Of a DNA stretch of 41,779 nt, positions 1 through 7,859 are shown piece by piece (position 1 is the stretch's first letter; every line of letters begins with the position of its first letter). The stretch comes from Pseudomonadota bacterium (GTDB taxonomy: Bacteria > Bdellovibrionota_B > Oligoflexia > Silvanigrellales > Silvanigrellaceae): positions 1 to 41,779 of the forward strand of contig RFOM01000031.1 in assembly GCA_009926615.1 (NCBI GenBank). The letters are read 5' to 3'. Made by a program: the position numbers and the translations under genes. Under the pieces are notes generated by a model. That model was given only the letters and a program-made list of their open reading frames with translations, did not search any database and was not told where the DNA came from.

Positions 1-333
1 ATTTCCCGCCTCTGAAAGCCGTGAAGCAATGCTGGGAAAAACACCGGACAAAGTGCTTACCTCTGTGGCCGTGCACTTTGCTGCAGCGCTCCTGTTCTTA
101 AGAGCCGCCTGCTCACCCTCAGGCAATGACTTAACGTCAACGGTTTCGACAGACTTGAATTCCGATGCACCGGAAACCAGCCTGAGCTGACCGTCATTGA
201 GTTCGCAGGAGTTCATAGCTGTATTTTTATCTTCGCTGCGCTTGGCCATGTTCGGATCCGACTCGGCAGTCTGTTTGCAGCCGACAGTTCCGATAAGACT
301 GGCAATCACGAAAAGCATGACAACGTTTTTCAT
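1..333 (-). CDS. Lipoprotein of unknown function, 3' end outside window
   Basis: Reading leftwards from ATG at 333 there is an open frame of 111 codons with no stop before the window edge, so the C-terminus is missing. The first 19 residues are a lipoprotein signal: Lys-Asn, a hydrophobic stretch, then lipobox GTVGC with the acylated Cys at 19 followed by Lys, which does not signal inner-membrane retention. A Shine-Dalgarno GGGAG lies about 7 bases before the ATG. The visible part has two further cysteines (about residues 43 and 88), which could form a disulfide in the periplasm. I recognise no domain. It is divergent from the P-type ATPase, with 218 bases between the two starts. Confidence 0.7.
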   Translation of the reverse strand, partial: MKNVVMLFVIASLIGTVGCKQTAESDPNMAKRSEDKNTAMNSCELNDGQLRLVSGASEFKSVETVDVKSLPEGEQAALKNRSAAAKCTATEVSTLSGVFPSIASRLSEAGN

Positions 334-551
334 TTCCGGCTCCCGCTTTGAGTTCTCACGTTTCAGTTTACCAAAAAGAAAGAAATCAATCTCAACAGGG
401 GGTCGAAACGGCAGCTGGGCAAAAATGAAGACTCACAGTCAGAACTTTCATTTCGAAAAATCAACAATAAACACGGGCAAATTCAGCGGAATAGCAATTT
501 GAATATGGTAGAAGTCCCAAAGCAGCTGCAGACACGCGGAGGGCAAGACTC

Positions 552-3292
552 ATGAGAATTCAGGATTTGACTGAAGACGATGTTCCTGCCGCCCTGCACA
601 GCTGCAAAGACGGTTTATCGGAACACGAGGCAAATCAGAGACTCATTGAATACGGTAAGAACGTTCTCAGGCAACGGTCCCGCGAAAGACCTTACCTCAG
701 GCTTGCAAAAGAGCTGTCGAACTTGTTTGCGGTCATACTCTGGGCGGCAGCCGCATTGAGCTTCCTCGTTGCGGCTTCGTCATCAGACAAAAGCATGAAC
801 AGCATTGGTCTTGCGATTGTATTGGTCATCTTCATCAATGCAATTTTTTCCTGCTGGCAAACCCTGCGCGCAGAAAAGGCCTTGGAGGAACTTGAAAAGC
901 TTCTTCCGCGCACCGCAAGAGTGCTGAGAGACAAGATCTGGTCGGTCAGGCCGGCCGACGAACTGGTTCCGGGAGATGTTGTCCGGTTGAGCGAGGGTCA
1001 GATCGCTGCTGCAGACATGCGCCTGATTGAATCGCAAAGCTTGCGGGTCGATACATCTTACCTGACAGGAGAATCGATTCCTGCATTGAGAAACAGCCGT
1101 TCAGATCCGACCGGTGAGTCGGTCAACGCACGGAATCTTCTGTTCGCAGGAACTAAATTAGTTGCAGGTTCTGCAACAGGGGTCGTATTTGCGACAGGCG
1201 GAAAGACCGAATTCGCAAAAATCGCAGATCTCACGGGCAGTGAAAAACCGCTTTTGTCACCCCTTGAAACGGAAATTAACATTACAGGCAAACGCATTGC
1301 GCTGATTGCTCTCGCTGTCGGACTTGTCTTTTTTATCTGCTCAATTGCTGCAGGTCTTGGCCTGAAAATGGCTCTCATCTTTGCTGTGGGGATTATTGTT
1401 GCCAACATACCCGAAGGCTTGATGCCGACAATGACACTGTCCTTGGCTGTCGCTGCGCAGCGAATGGCAAAAAAAAAGTCCTCGTCAGGCACCTGAGTGC
1501 CGTTGAGTCTTTGGGTTCGGCAACGGTCATTTGCACAGACAAAACGGGAACTCTCACGCGCAATGAATTGCGGGTTGAGAACGTCTTTTGGCAGTCAGTA
1601 AGTTATCCCTGCGAGGAGTGGTGCAACAAAGCAAACGCTGCCGATGGAAAAATTCTTTTTTTGTGTGCTATCCGGCAGGCCCACGCTTTGGATACCGGCG
1701 AAAATTCAATGCCGGCTGCAGGTGATCCTCTTGAACGGGTCTTAGTCGGCTATGCTCGGCAATTCGATGAAATTCTCCCCATGGCGCAGCGTCTGGCAGA
1801 AATCCCCTTTGATGATTCACGACGCAGACAATCGGTCATCGTTAACATAAAAAATGACATATGGCTGCTGTGCAAAGGTGCTCCCGAGGTCATCACCGGC
1901 CTCTGTGATTCTTCGGTCCATGATGACGGCAAAATCGGCCCGTTTGAAAAAATTGGACCGGCAATTGCGGAACAGGCCGGCAGATACGCCGAAAGTGGAG
2001 CCAAGGTTCTCGGGTATGCCTGCAGGAAGATCGATGAAGCAGAACTGATCGCAGTGACTTCCGCAGACGCAAAAGTGATTGACGATCGATTTGTGAATCC
2101 GGCGGAAATTGAAAAGAATCTCGCCTTCCTCGGTTTGGTGACACTAGCAGACCCGCTGAGAGACGAAGTGCCGGCTGCTGTCGACAAATGCCGCTCGGCG
2201 GGTCTCAGGGTGATTATGATTACCGGCGATCATCCTGAAACTGCGCGTTACGTGGCCTGCCGGTCCGGCATTTTCAGCAATGAGCGCGCCCGCATGGTAA
2301 CCGGAGCTGAGCTGGAACATTGGAGTGACACGCAACTGCAACTCGCCTTGAGTTTGGATGAAATCGGGTTCGCAAGAGTGCATGCAATCCAGAAATTGCG
2401 AATTGTCAGGGCACTACAGCAAAAAAAAGAAATTGTTGCGGTCACGGGCGACGGCGTCAATGACGCACCGGCATTGCACGGAGCTCACATAGGCATAGCC
2501 ATGGGACTCTGCGGGACCGAGGTCGCGCGCGAGAGCGCCGATGTCGTTTTGCTTGACGACAACTTTGCATCGATTGTCGAGGGAATTCGGGAAGGGCGCG
2601 GCATTTTCCGGAACATTCAGAATTTCATGACCTACATCTTGTCATCAAACGTCCCCGAGGCAATTCCTCTGGTTCTTTACGCACTTCTTCCTATTCCCCT
2701 TCCAATGTCCATTCCGCAGATTCTCGCAATCGATTTGGGAACGGATCTTGTGCCTGCAATTGGCCTTGGCTCGGAGCCTGCGCGGCCATTCTCAGAACAA
2801 GGAGCCGGCAGAAAAACTCACCGGCATATTCTTACGTCAGGCCTGCTGCTCAAGGCATTTCTCTGGCTCGGCGCATGGCAAACAGCAGCCGCGATGAGCC
2901 TTTTTTTCGCTACGTTGTACATCGACGGCTGGAATTGGGGAGAACCTGTCGAGGCCGGCAGTTTGATGGCCCGAAGAGCTTCGACTGCCGCTTTCATCTC
3001 GGTGATTTGCATGCAGGCTGCAAACGTCTTTGTCTGCCGCGATCAGCGCGCGCTTATCGGACGCAAAGCAGCTGCAAACAAAATAATTCTTTCCGGAGTC
3101 GTCATTGAGATTCTTCTGATTCCGGTCTTCGTCTATGTGCCTGTTTTCAGGGACATGCTCGGAACGGCTCCTGTTCCTCCGGAATTAATTCTGCCTATAT
3201 CGGGTTTTATTTTTTCCTTCCTGATCTGCGAAAAAATCCGCCGCGCAATCAAAGAAAAGTTTTGTCCTTCAACTTCGCACGAGTCCTCGTGA
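552..3292 (+). CDS. Type IIC P-type cation ATPase (Na+/K+-ATPase alpha-like), with -1 frame change
   Basis: An ATP-driven cation pump of the inner membrane, encoded in two overlapping frames: 552-1496 (314 aa) and an open frame to 3292 that takes over at 1478. Joined, they give 913 residues of normal family length. In joined numbering there is a cation-ATPase N domain (1-50), TGES of the A domain (172-175), IPEGL of TM4 (286-290), phosphorylation motif DKTGT with Asp330, KGAPE (442-446) and GDGVNDAP (633-640). In TM5 and TM6 the residues matching the Na,K-ATPase cation ligands are all present (S699, N700, E703, D728, D732). The DLGTDLVPAI segment matches type IIC rather than Ca2+ type IIA pumps. 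Start ATG has GGAGGG 8 bases upstream. The ions moved cannot be decided from sequence. It is a pseudogene or sequence error if the frame change is not bypassed. Confidence 0.85.
1469..1501 (+). promoter_or_regulatory. Candidate -1 frameshift site: A9 run, spacer and hairpin
   Basis: Nine A at 1469-1477 followed by G form the classical slippery heptamer A AAA AAG (1472-1478) in the zero frame. After a 9-base spacer comes a perfect 5-bp GC-rich stem, GGCAC (1488-1492) with GTGCC (1497-1501), whose four-base loop CTGA includes the zero-frame TGA stop (1494-1496). A -1 slip at this point yields ...RMAKKKVLVRHLSAVESLGS, which aligns without a gap to the same segment of type IIC ATPases. Ribosomal frameshifting, RNA polymerase slippage on A9, a phase-variable run, a real mutation or a homopolymer sequencing error would all produce this pattern. 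Confidence 0.55.
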
Positions 3293-3434
3293 TTGTCTGA
3301 AATTTACAAACTCAGAGCATGAAAAATCTGCAGTCCCCAAGAGTCACTTTCGCCCCCTTTGACCAAATCATGCCCATTGTAGGGAAAAAACACATTCTTC
3401 AAACTTTAAACACATGTGACTGAAGGAGAATAAG

Positions 3435-4478
3435 ATGACAAAAGACTTGCTCCTGATCGGATTGGTCTCACTCCTTACCGTCAACAACATCGCTGCTGCT
3501 GCACCGCGTTCGGGTTCTTTGAACGATGCTTCACTTGCGAAAAAAAAGCCCGCAGATCCTCCGTGCTCCGTGACACCGGACCTTTCACTTCTTGAAGAAA
3601 CCGGCCTGCAGCCCGATCAGCAGACGCTCGTCTCGGCAGCTTGGCTTGCGCGGGCCGTTCAGCTTGAGGATCAGCTTCGCGCGCAGGCATGGAAAAAACT
3701 TCCTGAATCACCCAAACTCATTCGCGACCTTTATGCAGGTCCGTTCGGGCTGCATGCAACAGTTCTGGAGTTCGAGCACAGCATCCTCATCATGTACCGC
3801 GGCACTCAGGATCCGCTCGACTATGTACTCAATGCGATGATCTTCACTTCTGCGGGATGGATTCACGGTTTGCCCGGCTGGGTGCACAATGGTTTTTTGA
3901 CCAATTTTGGCCTGACTTGGCGGCAGCTGCGCAACACGCTGCACCAGATCAACGCGGACAGGAAAAAGAATCTTGTCTTCGCATCCCACAGTCTGGGTGG
4001 AGTCATGAGCCAGTATGCCGCATGGCGACTCGAAAACGACGGCTTCAGAATCAGCCGTATCTTTGCCTTTCAATCACCCAATGCCGGTGACAGAAAATTT
4101 AAAGAACGTTTTGACGACCGCTTTTCCGGTCGCGCCATTAACATTCTCTACGGCGATGACATTACCCCGTTTATACCTCCCAGCCGGTCGGCCGTCAGGG
4201 ACTTCTCGGCTGCCACGACCCGTCCGCTTGCGGGAGTGCTGTCACTGGTTGCACGAAAGGCAAATTACGAAGCACTCACGGGAAGATTCTCGGTCAAAAG
4301 TGACGGCGAGATGACCGAGAGCACAGCGGCAGCCGAACAAATGTTCTGGCAAAATTACAAGTCAAAAACCGGCGGCAGGGGCTTTCCTCTCGGACTGTCC
4401 GCCGCATCGGGCTTCGTCTCCGACCATAATATCGACCGCGTGGTCTGTGCACTCGCAAATTCACCCGCTCAGGATTAA
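3435..4478 (+). CDS. Secreted class 3 lipase/esterase
   Basis: A 347-residue alpha/beta-hydrolase of the Lipase_3 family, expected to hydrolyse acylglycerols or phospholipids outside the cytoplasm. The N-terminus is a Sec signal peptide with an Ala-rich cleavage region near residue 23. The nucleophile elbow is SHSLGG with Ser186. The acid is probably Asp241 or Asp242 in GDDITPFIPPS, and His331 in SDHNIDRVV completes the triad, all in the order and spacing usual for the family. Only two cysteines are present in the mature part. Start ATG has AAGGAG six bases upstream. The next gene (MNIO) begins 37 bases after its stop, so lipase, MNIO and DUF2063-like protein probably share a transcript. That makes the lipase either a partner or, less likely, a substrate of the modifying enzyme. 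Confidence 0.85.
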   Translation: MTKDLLLIGLVSLLTVNNIAAAAPRSGSLNDASLAKKKPADPPCSVTPDLSLLEETGLQPDQQTLVSAAWLARAVQLEDQLRAQAWKKLPESPKLIRDLYAGPFGLHATVLEFEHSILIMYRGTQDPLDYVLNAMIFTSAGWIHGLPGWVHNGFLTNFGLTWRQLRNTLHQINADRKKNLVFASHSLGGVMSQYAAWRLENDGFRISRIFAFQSPNAGDRKFKERFDDRFSGRAINILYGDDITPFIPPSRSAVRDFSAATTRPLAGVLSLVARKANYEALTGRFSVKSDGEMTESTAAAEQMFWQNYKSKTGGRGFPLGLSAASGFVSDHNIDRVVCALANSPAQD

Positions 4479-4515
4479 GGATATCCTCACAGGGACAAAC
4501 TGCGGAGGGCCTTCC

Positions 4516-5337
4516 ATGCATGACAACTTATGGGGACTGGGCCTCAGACCAAGCCACTTTTCCTCATACTCTGCGCTCGAAAACGTTCCGCCGCTCGAAA
4601 TCATGACCGACAATCTTCTTCACCATCGCGGCGGTCCCGCGCTTCACCACACATTAAAGATTGCTTCACGCGCACGCGGGATTTTTCTGCACGGCATCGG
4701 ACTCAACATCGGTGGAGAAGGATCACTGAGTCCCGACTATAAAAACGGTTTGCGCGAACTGGTCAATCTTTTTAACCCGCAGGTGATTTCCGACCACCTT
4801 TGTTTCACGCAGTCAGGCGGCCGCCAGAGTTACGAGTTGCTTCCTTTAATGCGCACTGATGCCATGATCGACCACGTCGTTTCAAAAACAGATGAACTTC
4901 AGCAATTTCTTGGCCGGCAAATCTGCCTTGAAAATGTGTCCGCATATGTTTCTTACAAAGATGACGCTATTCCGGAAGGTGAATTTTTGAACACAATCGC
5001 ACGACGGGCCGGTTGCGGCATTCTGCTGGATGTCAACAATGTGTTTGTCTCATCAAGAAATTTCAGTCTGGATCCGCAAGCGGAGCTTGAGCGCTATGAC
5101 CTGAGTCTGGTCAGGCAGATTCACGTCGCGGGACACAGCATTCGCGATGACTTTCTTTTCGATACTCATGATGCTCCCGTGTGTGCCGAGGTTTGGAATT
5201 TGCTTGCCGGCGTCCTCAGCCGGAATTCGGGGATCCCTGTCATTCTCGAAAACGACGACGACTCGATACCCCTTGAATCACTTCTTGAAGAGCTCGCCCG
5301 CGGAAAGGTTGCCTGTGCAAAAGTCCAAAAAAACTGA
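4516..5337 (+). CDS. DUF692 / MNIO multinuclear non-haem iron oxidase (BufB-like)
   Basis: A 273-residue TIM-barrel protein of the DUF692 family. Characterised relatives (MbnB, TglH, ChrH, BufB) are multinuclear iron oxidases that modify cysteine-containing ribosomal peptides. Candidate metal ligands in the family positions are all present: His59 (FLHGIGLN), His94 (SDHLCF), Glu139 (CLENVS), Asp172 (LLDVNNV), His203 (IHVAGH), Asp216/His218 (DTHDAP) and Glu245 (ILENDDD). I chose ATG 4516 because it has GGAGGG just upstream and gives the usual family N-terminus; an in-frame ATG at 4447 lies inside the lipase. Its 3' end overlaps the DUF2063-like gene by 23 bases, the standard MNIO-partner arrangement. 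No short Cys-rich precursor with a signal peptide (BufA type) is seen next to it, so the substrate is unknown. Confidence 0.85.
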   Translation: MHDNLWGLGLRPSHFSSYSALENVPPLEIMTDNLLHHRGGPALHHTLKIASRARGIFLHGIGLNIGGEGSLSPDYKNGLRELVNLFNPQVISDHLCFTQSGGRQSYELLPLMRTDAMIDHVVSKTDELQQFLGRQICLENVSAYVSYKDDAIPEGEFLNTIARRAGCGILLDVNNVFVSSRNFSLDPQAELERYDLSLVRQIHVAGHSIRDDFLFDTHDAPVCAEVWNLLAGVLSRNSGIPVILENDDDSIPLESLLEELARGKVACAKVQKN

Positions 5338-6145
5338 TCCGGCTGCCTTTCGGTATCAGCAGGAGCTTGTTGCATGGCTGACGGACCTCAACGGCTCCTC
5401 CGGACCTGAATCAGGGCTTGAGAAATTCATTTTGCCGGCGCACCTGTACCGGCTCGACACATATCAGTCCAGTTACCTCGGAAGAATCACGATCAATCTG
5501 GCCAAAACCGTTTTTGAACCCTGTACCAATCTGTTTGGTACTGACTTTGTCTGCCTTGTACTTGCGGGGTATTTCAAAACGCTGCCGCCTGCCTCCGACG
5601 CACTAACCTCGGCAGCAGACGGTCTGCCGGCGGTGCTTCGCAAAGATGAAATCAACAAAGAGGCACTGCTGTTTGCCGACCTGTGTGAGATCTGCATCAG
5701 GAGATGGACTATTCTGACCTCGGCTGATCCTCAAAGTTCGCCTTTCAACTTTGTTCACGAAGACCTTCACAGAGTTTTCCTTAAAAAAGAAACCCTTCTC
5801 GTGCGGCCCTGCAGCAGGCACGATTTGGCATCTGCATGGAGTTTGACTTCACAAAGCACTCCGGCAGCAGGCCTGCCCGAAAGTTTATTTGCGTCCGTCA
5901 GCGGCGTTCTCCTGTGCAAAAGTACGGCCACAGACTTTCACGTCACGGAGGTTCCCGAAACCCTGATGGTGTTTTGCTCGTCTCTGACAGAACAAATGAG
6001 CGTCGCTTCGGCGATCGACGTTCTCGATTTTCAGCTGAAACATTTTTCGCCCTCTGCAGCAGCTGCAGCCACCGCCGCACTGCAGGAATTCATGGCACGG
6101 CTCACTGCGGTGAATGCGTTGGAGTTGCGCCTCGCAGCGGATTGA
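5315..6145 (+). CDS. DUF2063-like MNIO partner (BufC-like)
   Basis: A 276-residue protein starting at GTG 5315, with GGAAAGG about 6 bases upstream, inside the end of the MNIO gene. The segment at about residues 40-95 (LYRLDTYQSSYLGRI..., then LFG...F..LVLAGYFKTLPP) has the pattern of the N-terminal domain of DUF2063 proteins: Tyr-rich helix, then LGxxxF and YxxxxPP-like turn. In other MNIO systems the DUF2063 partner carries a RiPP-recognition element and presents the precursor to the oxidase, so that is the inferred role here. Similarity is weak and the C-terminal half (about 150-276) shows nothing I recognise. No signal peptide, so it acts in the cytoplasm. It closes the lipase operon. Confidence 0.6.
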   Translation: MQKSKKTDPAAFRYQQELVAWLTDLNGSSGPESGLEKFILPAHLYRLDTYQSSYLGRITINLAKTVFEPCTNLFGTDFVCLVLAGYFKTLPPASDALTSAADGLPAVLRKDEINKEALLFADLCEICIRRWTILTSADPQSSPFNFVHEDLHRVFLKKETLLVRPCSRHDLASAWSLTSQSTPAAGLPESLFASVSGVLLCKSTATDFHVTEVPETLMVFCSSLTEQMSVASAIDVLDFQLKHFSPSAAAAATAALQEFMARLTAVNALELRLAAD

Positions 6146-6482
6146 ACGAGAAAGACAATTCTCATCCCATATATGTGTCTGAATTAACTGTAAATAATCC
6201 TGCCATTAAAGGTTTTTCCAAAATTTCCGATAGGCTTTAAGAAGCTGTTTTGACCCAATCAAAAGAGTTTCAGCTCTGAGTTCAGGTTTTCCTGCACAAA
6301 AGAGTGGCTGAATAAGCCTTCGAATGTTCTCCTCCCTTTTTTAAAGAGCCTCGAGTCACTCGAGGCTCTTTTCATTTTCGGGCAACACAGCTCCGCCAAT
6401 TCTGCACCATCGTTTTCCCAGCCGGCGGGCAGCCGGTGATACTCTGGACAAAAGACGAATTTTCGCAAAAGAGGACCACGTC
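6146..6482. other. Intergenic region with terminator, no gene seen
   Basis: 337 bases between the DUF2063-like gene and the MFS gene. It holds the terminator at 6343-6373. After the terminator come about 110 bases that must contain the promoter for the MFS gene, though I see no convincing -35/-10 pair. I looked here for a short Cys-rich MNIO precursor on both strands and found none with a start, a ribosome site and a leader. Confidence 0.6.
6343..6373 (+). terminator. Strong intrinsic terminator of the lipase-MNIO operon
   Basis: A perfect 13-bp stem AAAGAGCCTCGAG / CTCGAGGCTCTTT with a three-base TCA loop, running into TTTT on the plus strand. It lies about 200 bases past the DUF2063-like stop and before the MFS gene. 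Confidence 0.85.
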
Positions 6483-7859
6483 ATGTTCAACAAAAATATT
6501 CATTCTTCAGGAAATTCAACGGAGGCGGCAACGGCTGATGCCCCGACACAAAGTGCGCCTGTGAAAAAGGGAGAGATATTTTCATGGGCCATGTTCGACT
6601 TTGCCAATTCCAGTTACACGACGGTTGTCATCACTGCAGTTTTTTCGGCGTTCTTTGTCGAAAATATTGTACCCAAAGAATCAACAGCACGTGACAGTTA
6701 CTGGACGTTTGCCATGAGCGCATCAACGCTTGTAGCGCTCATTCTTTCACCGCTGGCCGGCGCAATTTGTGACCTGAGCGGCCGAAAAAAATTATATCTG
6801 GCCTACACAACCGTCATTTGCGCGCTGGCGACCGGAATGCTGTCGTTCGTGGGACAGGGTGACATTGCATTGGCCATTGCGCTGATTACGGTGAGCAACG
6901 CTGCATTTATGCTGAGCGAAACATTCTGCGGAAGTTTTCTTCCCGACCTGTCCACAAGAGAAAACATGGGTCTTATTTCGGGAATCGGCTGGGGACTTGG
7001 CTATTTCGGCGGACTCGCAAGTCTCGCGCTCGTCATGGCCGTCATAGGCGATACCAAGAATGCCGACGGAGCCGTGATTGTTTCGCGCCATCAAACCGCA
7101 ATGATCGTCACCGGCGCCTTCTTTCTTATTGCTGCGTTGCCTACACTTTTGTTTGTCAAAAACAGGTCGCGCCCGAAGGCAGGCTACGAAAATGCATCGA
7201 CTCTCGATTTGCTCAAGGCCGGCGTCTCGCGCTTCCGTCAGACTTTTCAGACCGCCAAGCAGCACAAGACACTGTTCAGGTTTCTTTTGGCCTTTATGGT
7301 TTATATGGCGGGCTTGGATGCGGTTGTTAAATTTGTAGGAATTTACGCGCGCAGCGAGCTCAAGTTCGAACTCTCCGACATCACCAAAATGTTTTTGATT
7401 CTGCAGCTCAGCGCGGCTGCAGGCGCGGTCGGATTCGGATTTCTGGAATCAAAACTCGGAGCCAAAAAGACGGTGATGGCAACGCTCGTCTGGTGGATTA
7501 TCGGAATTCTCGCAATCTATTTTATTCAGCCGGCTGCATCCCTGACAGGCTACGATCCGAAAACTCTCTTTTTCGGAATTTCGCTGATTGCAGGCTCAGG
7601 CATCGGAGCGACACAAAGCTCCAGCCGCGCGGTTGTGGGACTTCTGGCACCGGCATCACACAGTGCCGAAATCTTCGGCTTTTGGGGATTCTTCTCACGG
7701 CTTGGCGCACTGTTGGGAGCACTCTTCGGAATCCTTTCCGATGCTGCAGGTCGTCAGAACGCTCTCCTGCTTATTGTCGCGTTCTTTGTCGTCGGCGGAA
7801 TCATGCTCTCGCCGCTGAAAATCGACGAAGAAACCCAAGCCAACCGAAACCCTTCTTAA
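6483..7859 (+). CDS. MFS transporter, UMF1 (Atg22-like) family
   Basis: A 458-residue polytopic membrane protein with about 12 hydrophobic segments. After a 30-residue polar tail comes the family signature FSWAMFDFANSSYTTVVITAVFSAFF, typical of UMF1/Atg22-type major facilitators, and the loop DLSGRKK after TM2 matches the MFS A-motif region. Yeast Atg22 relatives export amino acids from vacuoles; for bacterial members the substrate is not established, so it is left open. ATG 6483 has GAGG 8 bases upstream. The preceding terminator isolates it from the lipase operon. Its stop overlaps the stop of the convergent giant secreted protein by a few bases (7856-7859), so there is no room for a separate terminator between them. 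Confidence 0.85.
   Translation: MFNKNIHSSGNSTEAATADAPTQSAPVKKGEIFSWAMFDFANSSYTTVVITAVFSAFFVENIVPKESTARDSYWTFAMSASTLVALILSPLAGAICDLSGRKKLYLAYTTVICALATGMLSFVGQGDIALAIALITVSNAAFMLSETFCGSFLPDLSTRENMGLISGIGWGLGYFGGLASLALVMAVIGDTKNADGAVIVSRHQTAMIVTGAFFLIAALPTLLFVKNRSRPKAGYENASTLDLLKAGVSRFRQTFQTAKQHKTLFRFLLAFMVYMAGLDAVVKFVGIYARSELKFELSDITKMFLILQLSAAAGAVGFGFLESKLGAKKTVMATLVWWIIGILAIYFIQPAASLTGYDPKTLFFGISLIAGSGIGATQSSSRAVVGLLAPASHSAEIFGFWGFFSRLGALLGALFGILSDAAGRQNALLLIVAFFVVGGIMLSPLKIDEETQANRNPS

Noticed and set aside
552..3292. Two independent genes for the ATPase halves
   Set aside because: Neither half alone carries a complete pump; the second has only a TTG (1511) without a ribosome site, while the joined frame aligns without gap.
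6259..6468. Minus-strand 69-codon frame with a CysCysPro motif, a possible MNIO precursor
   Set aside because: It starts at TTG without a ribosome site, has no leader or signal peptide, lies opposite to the operon and reads through the terminator stem.
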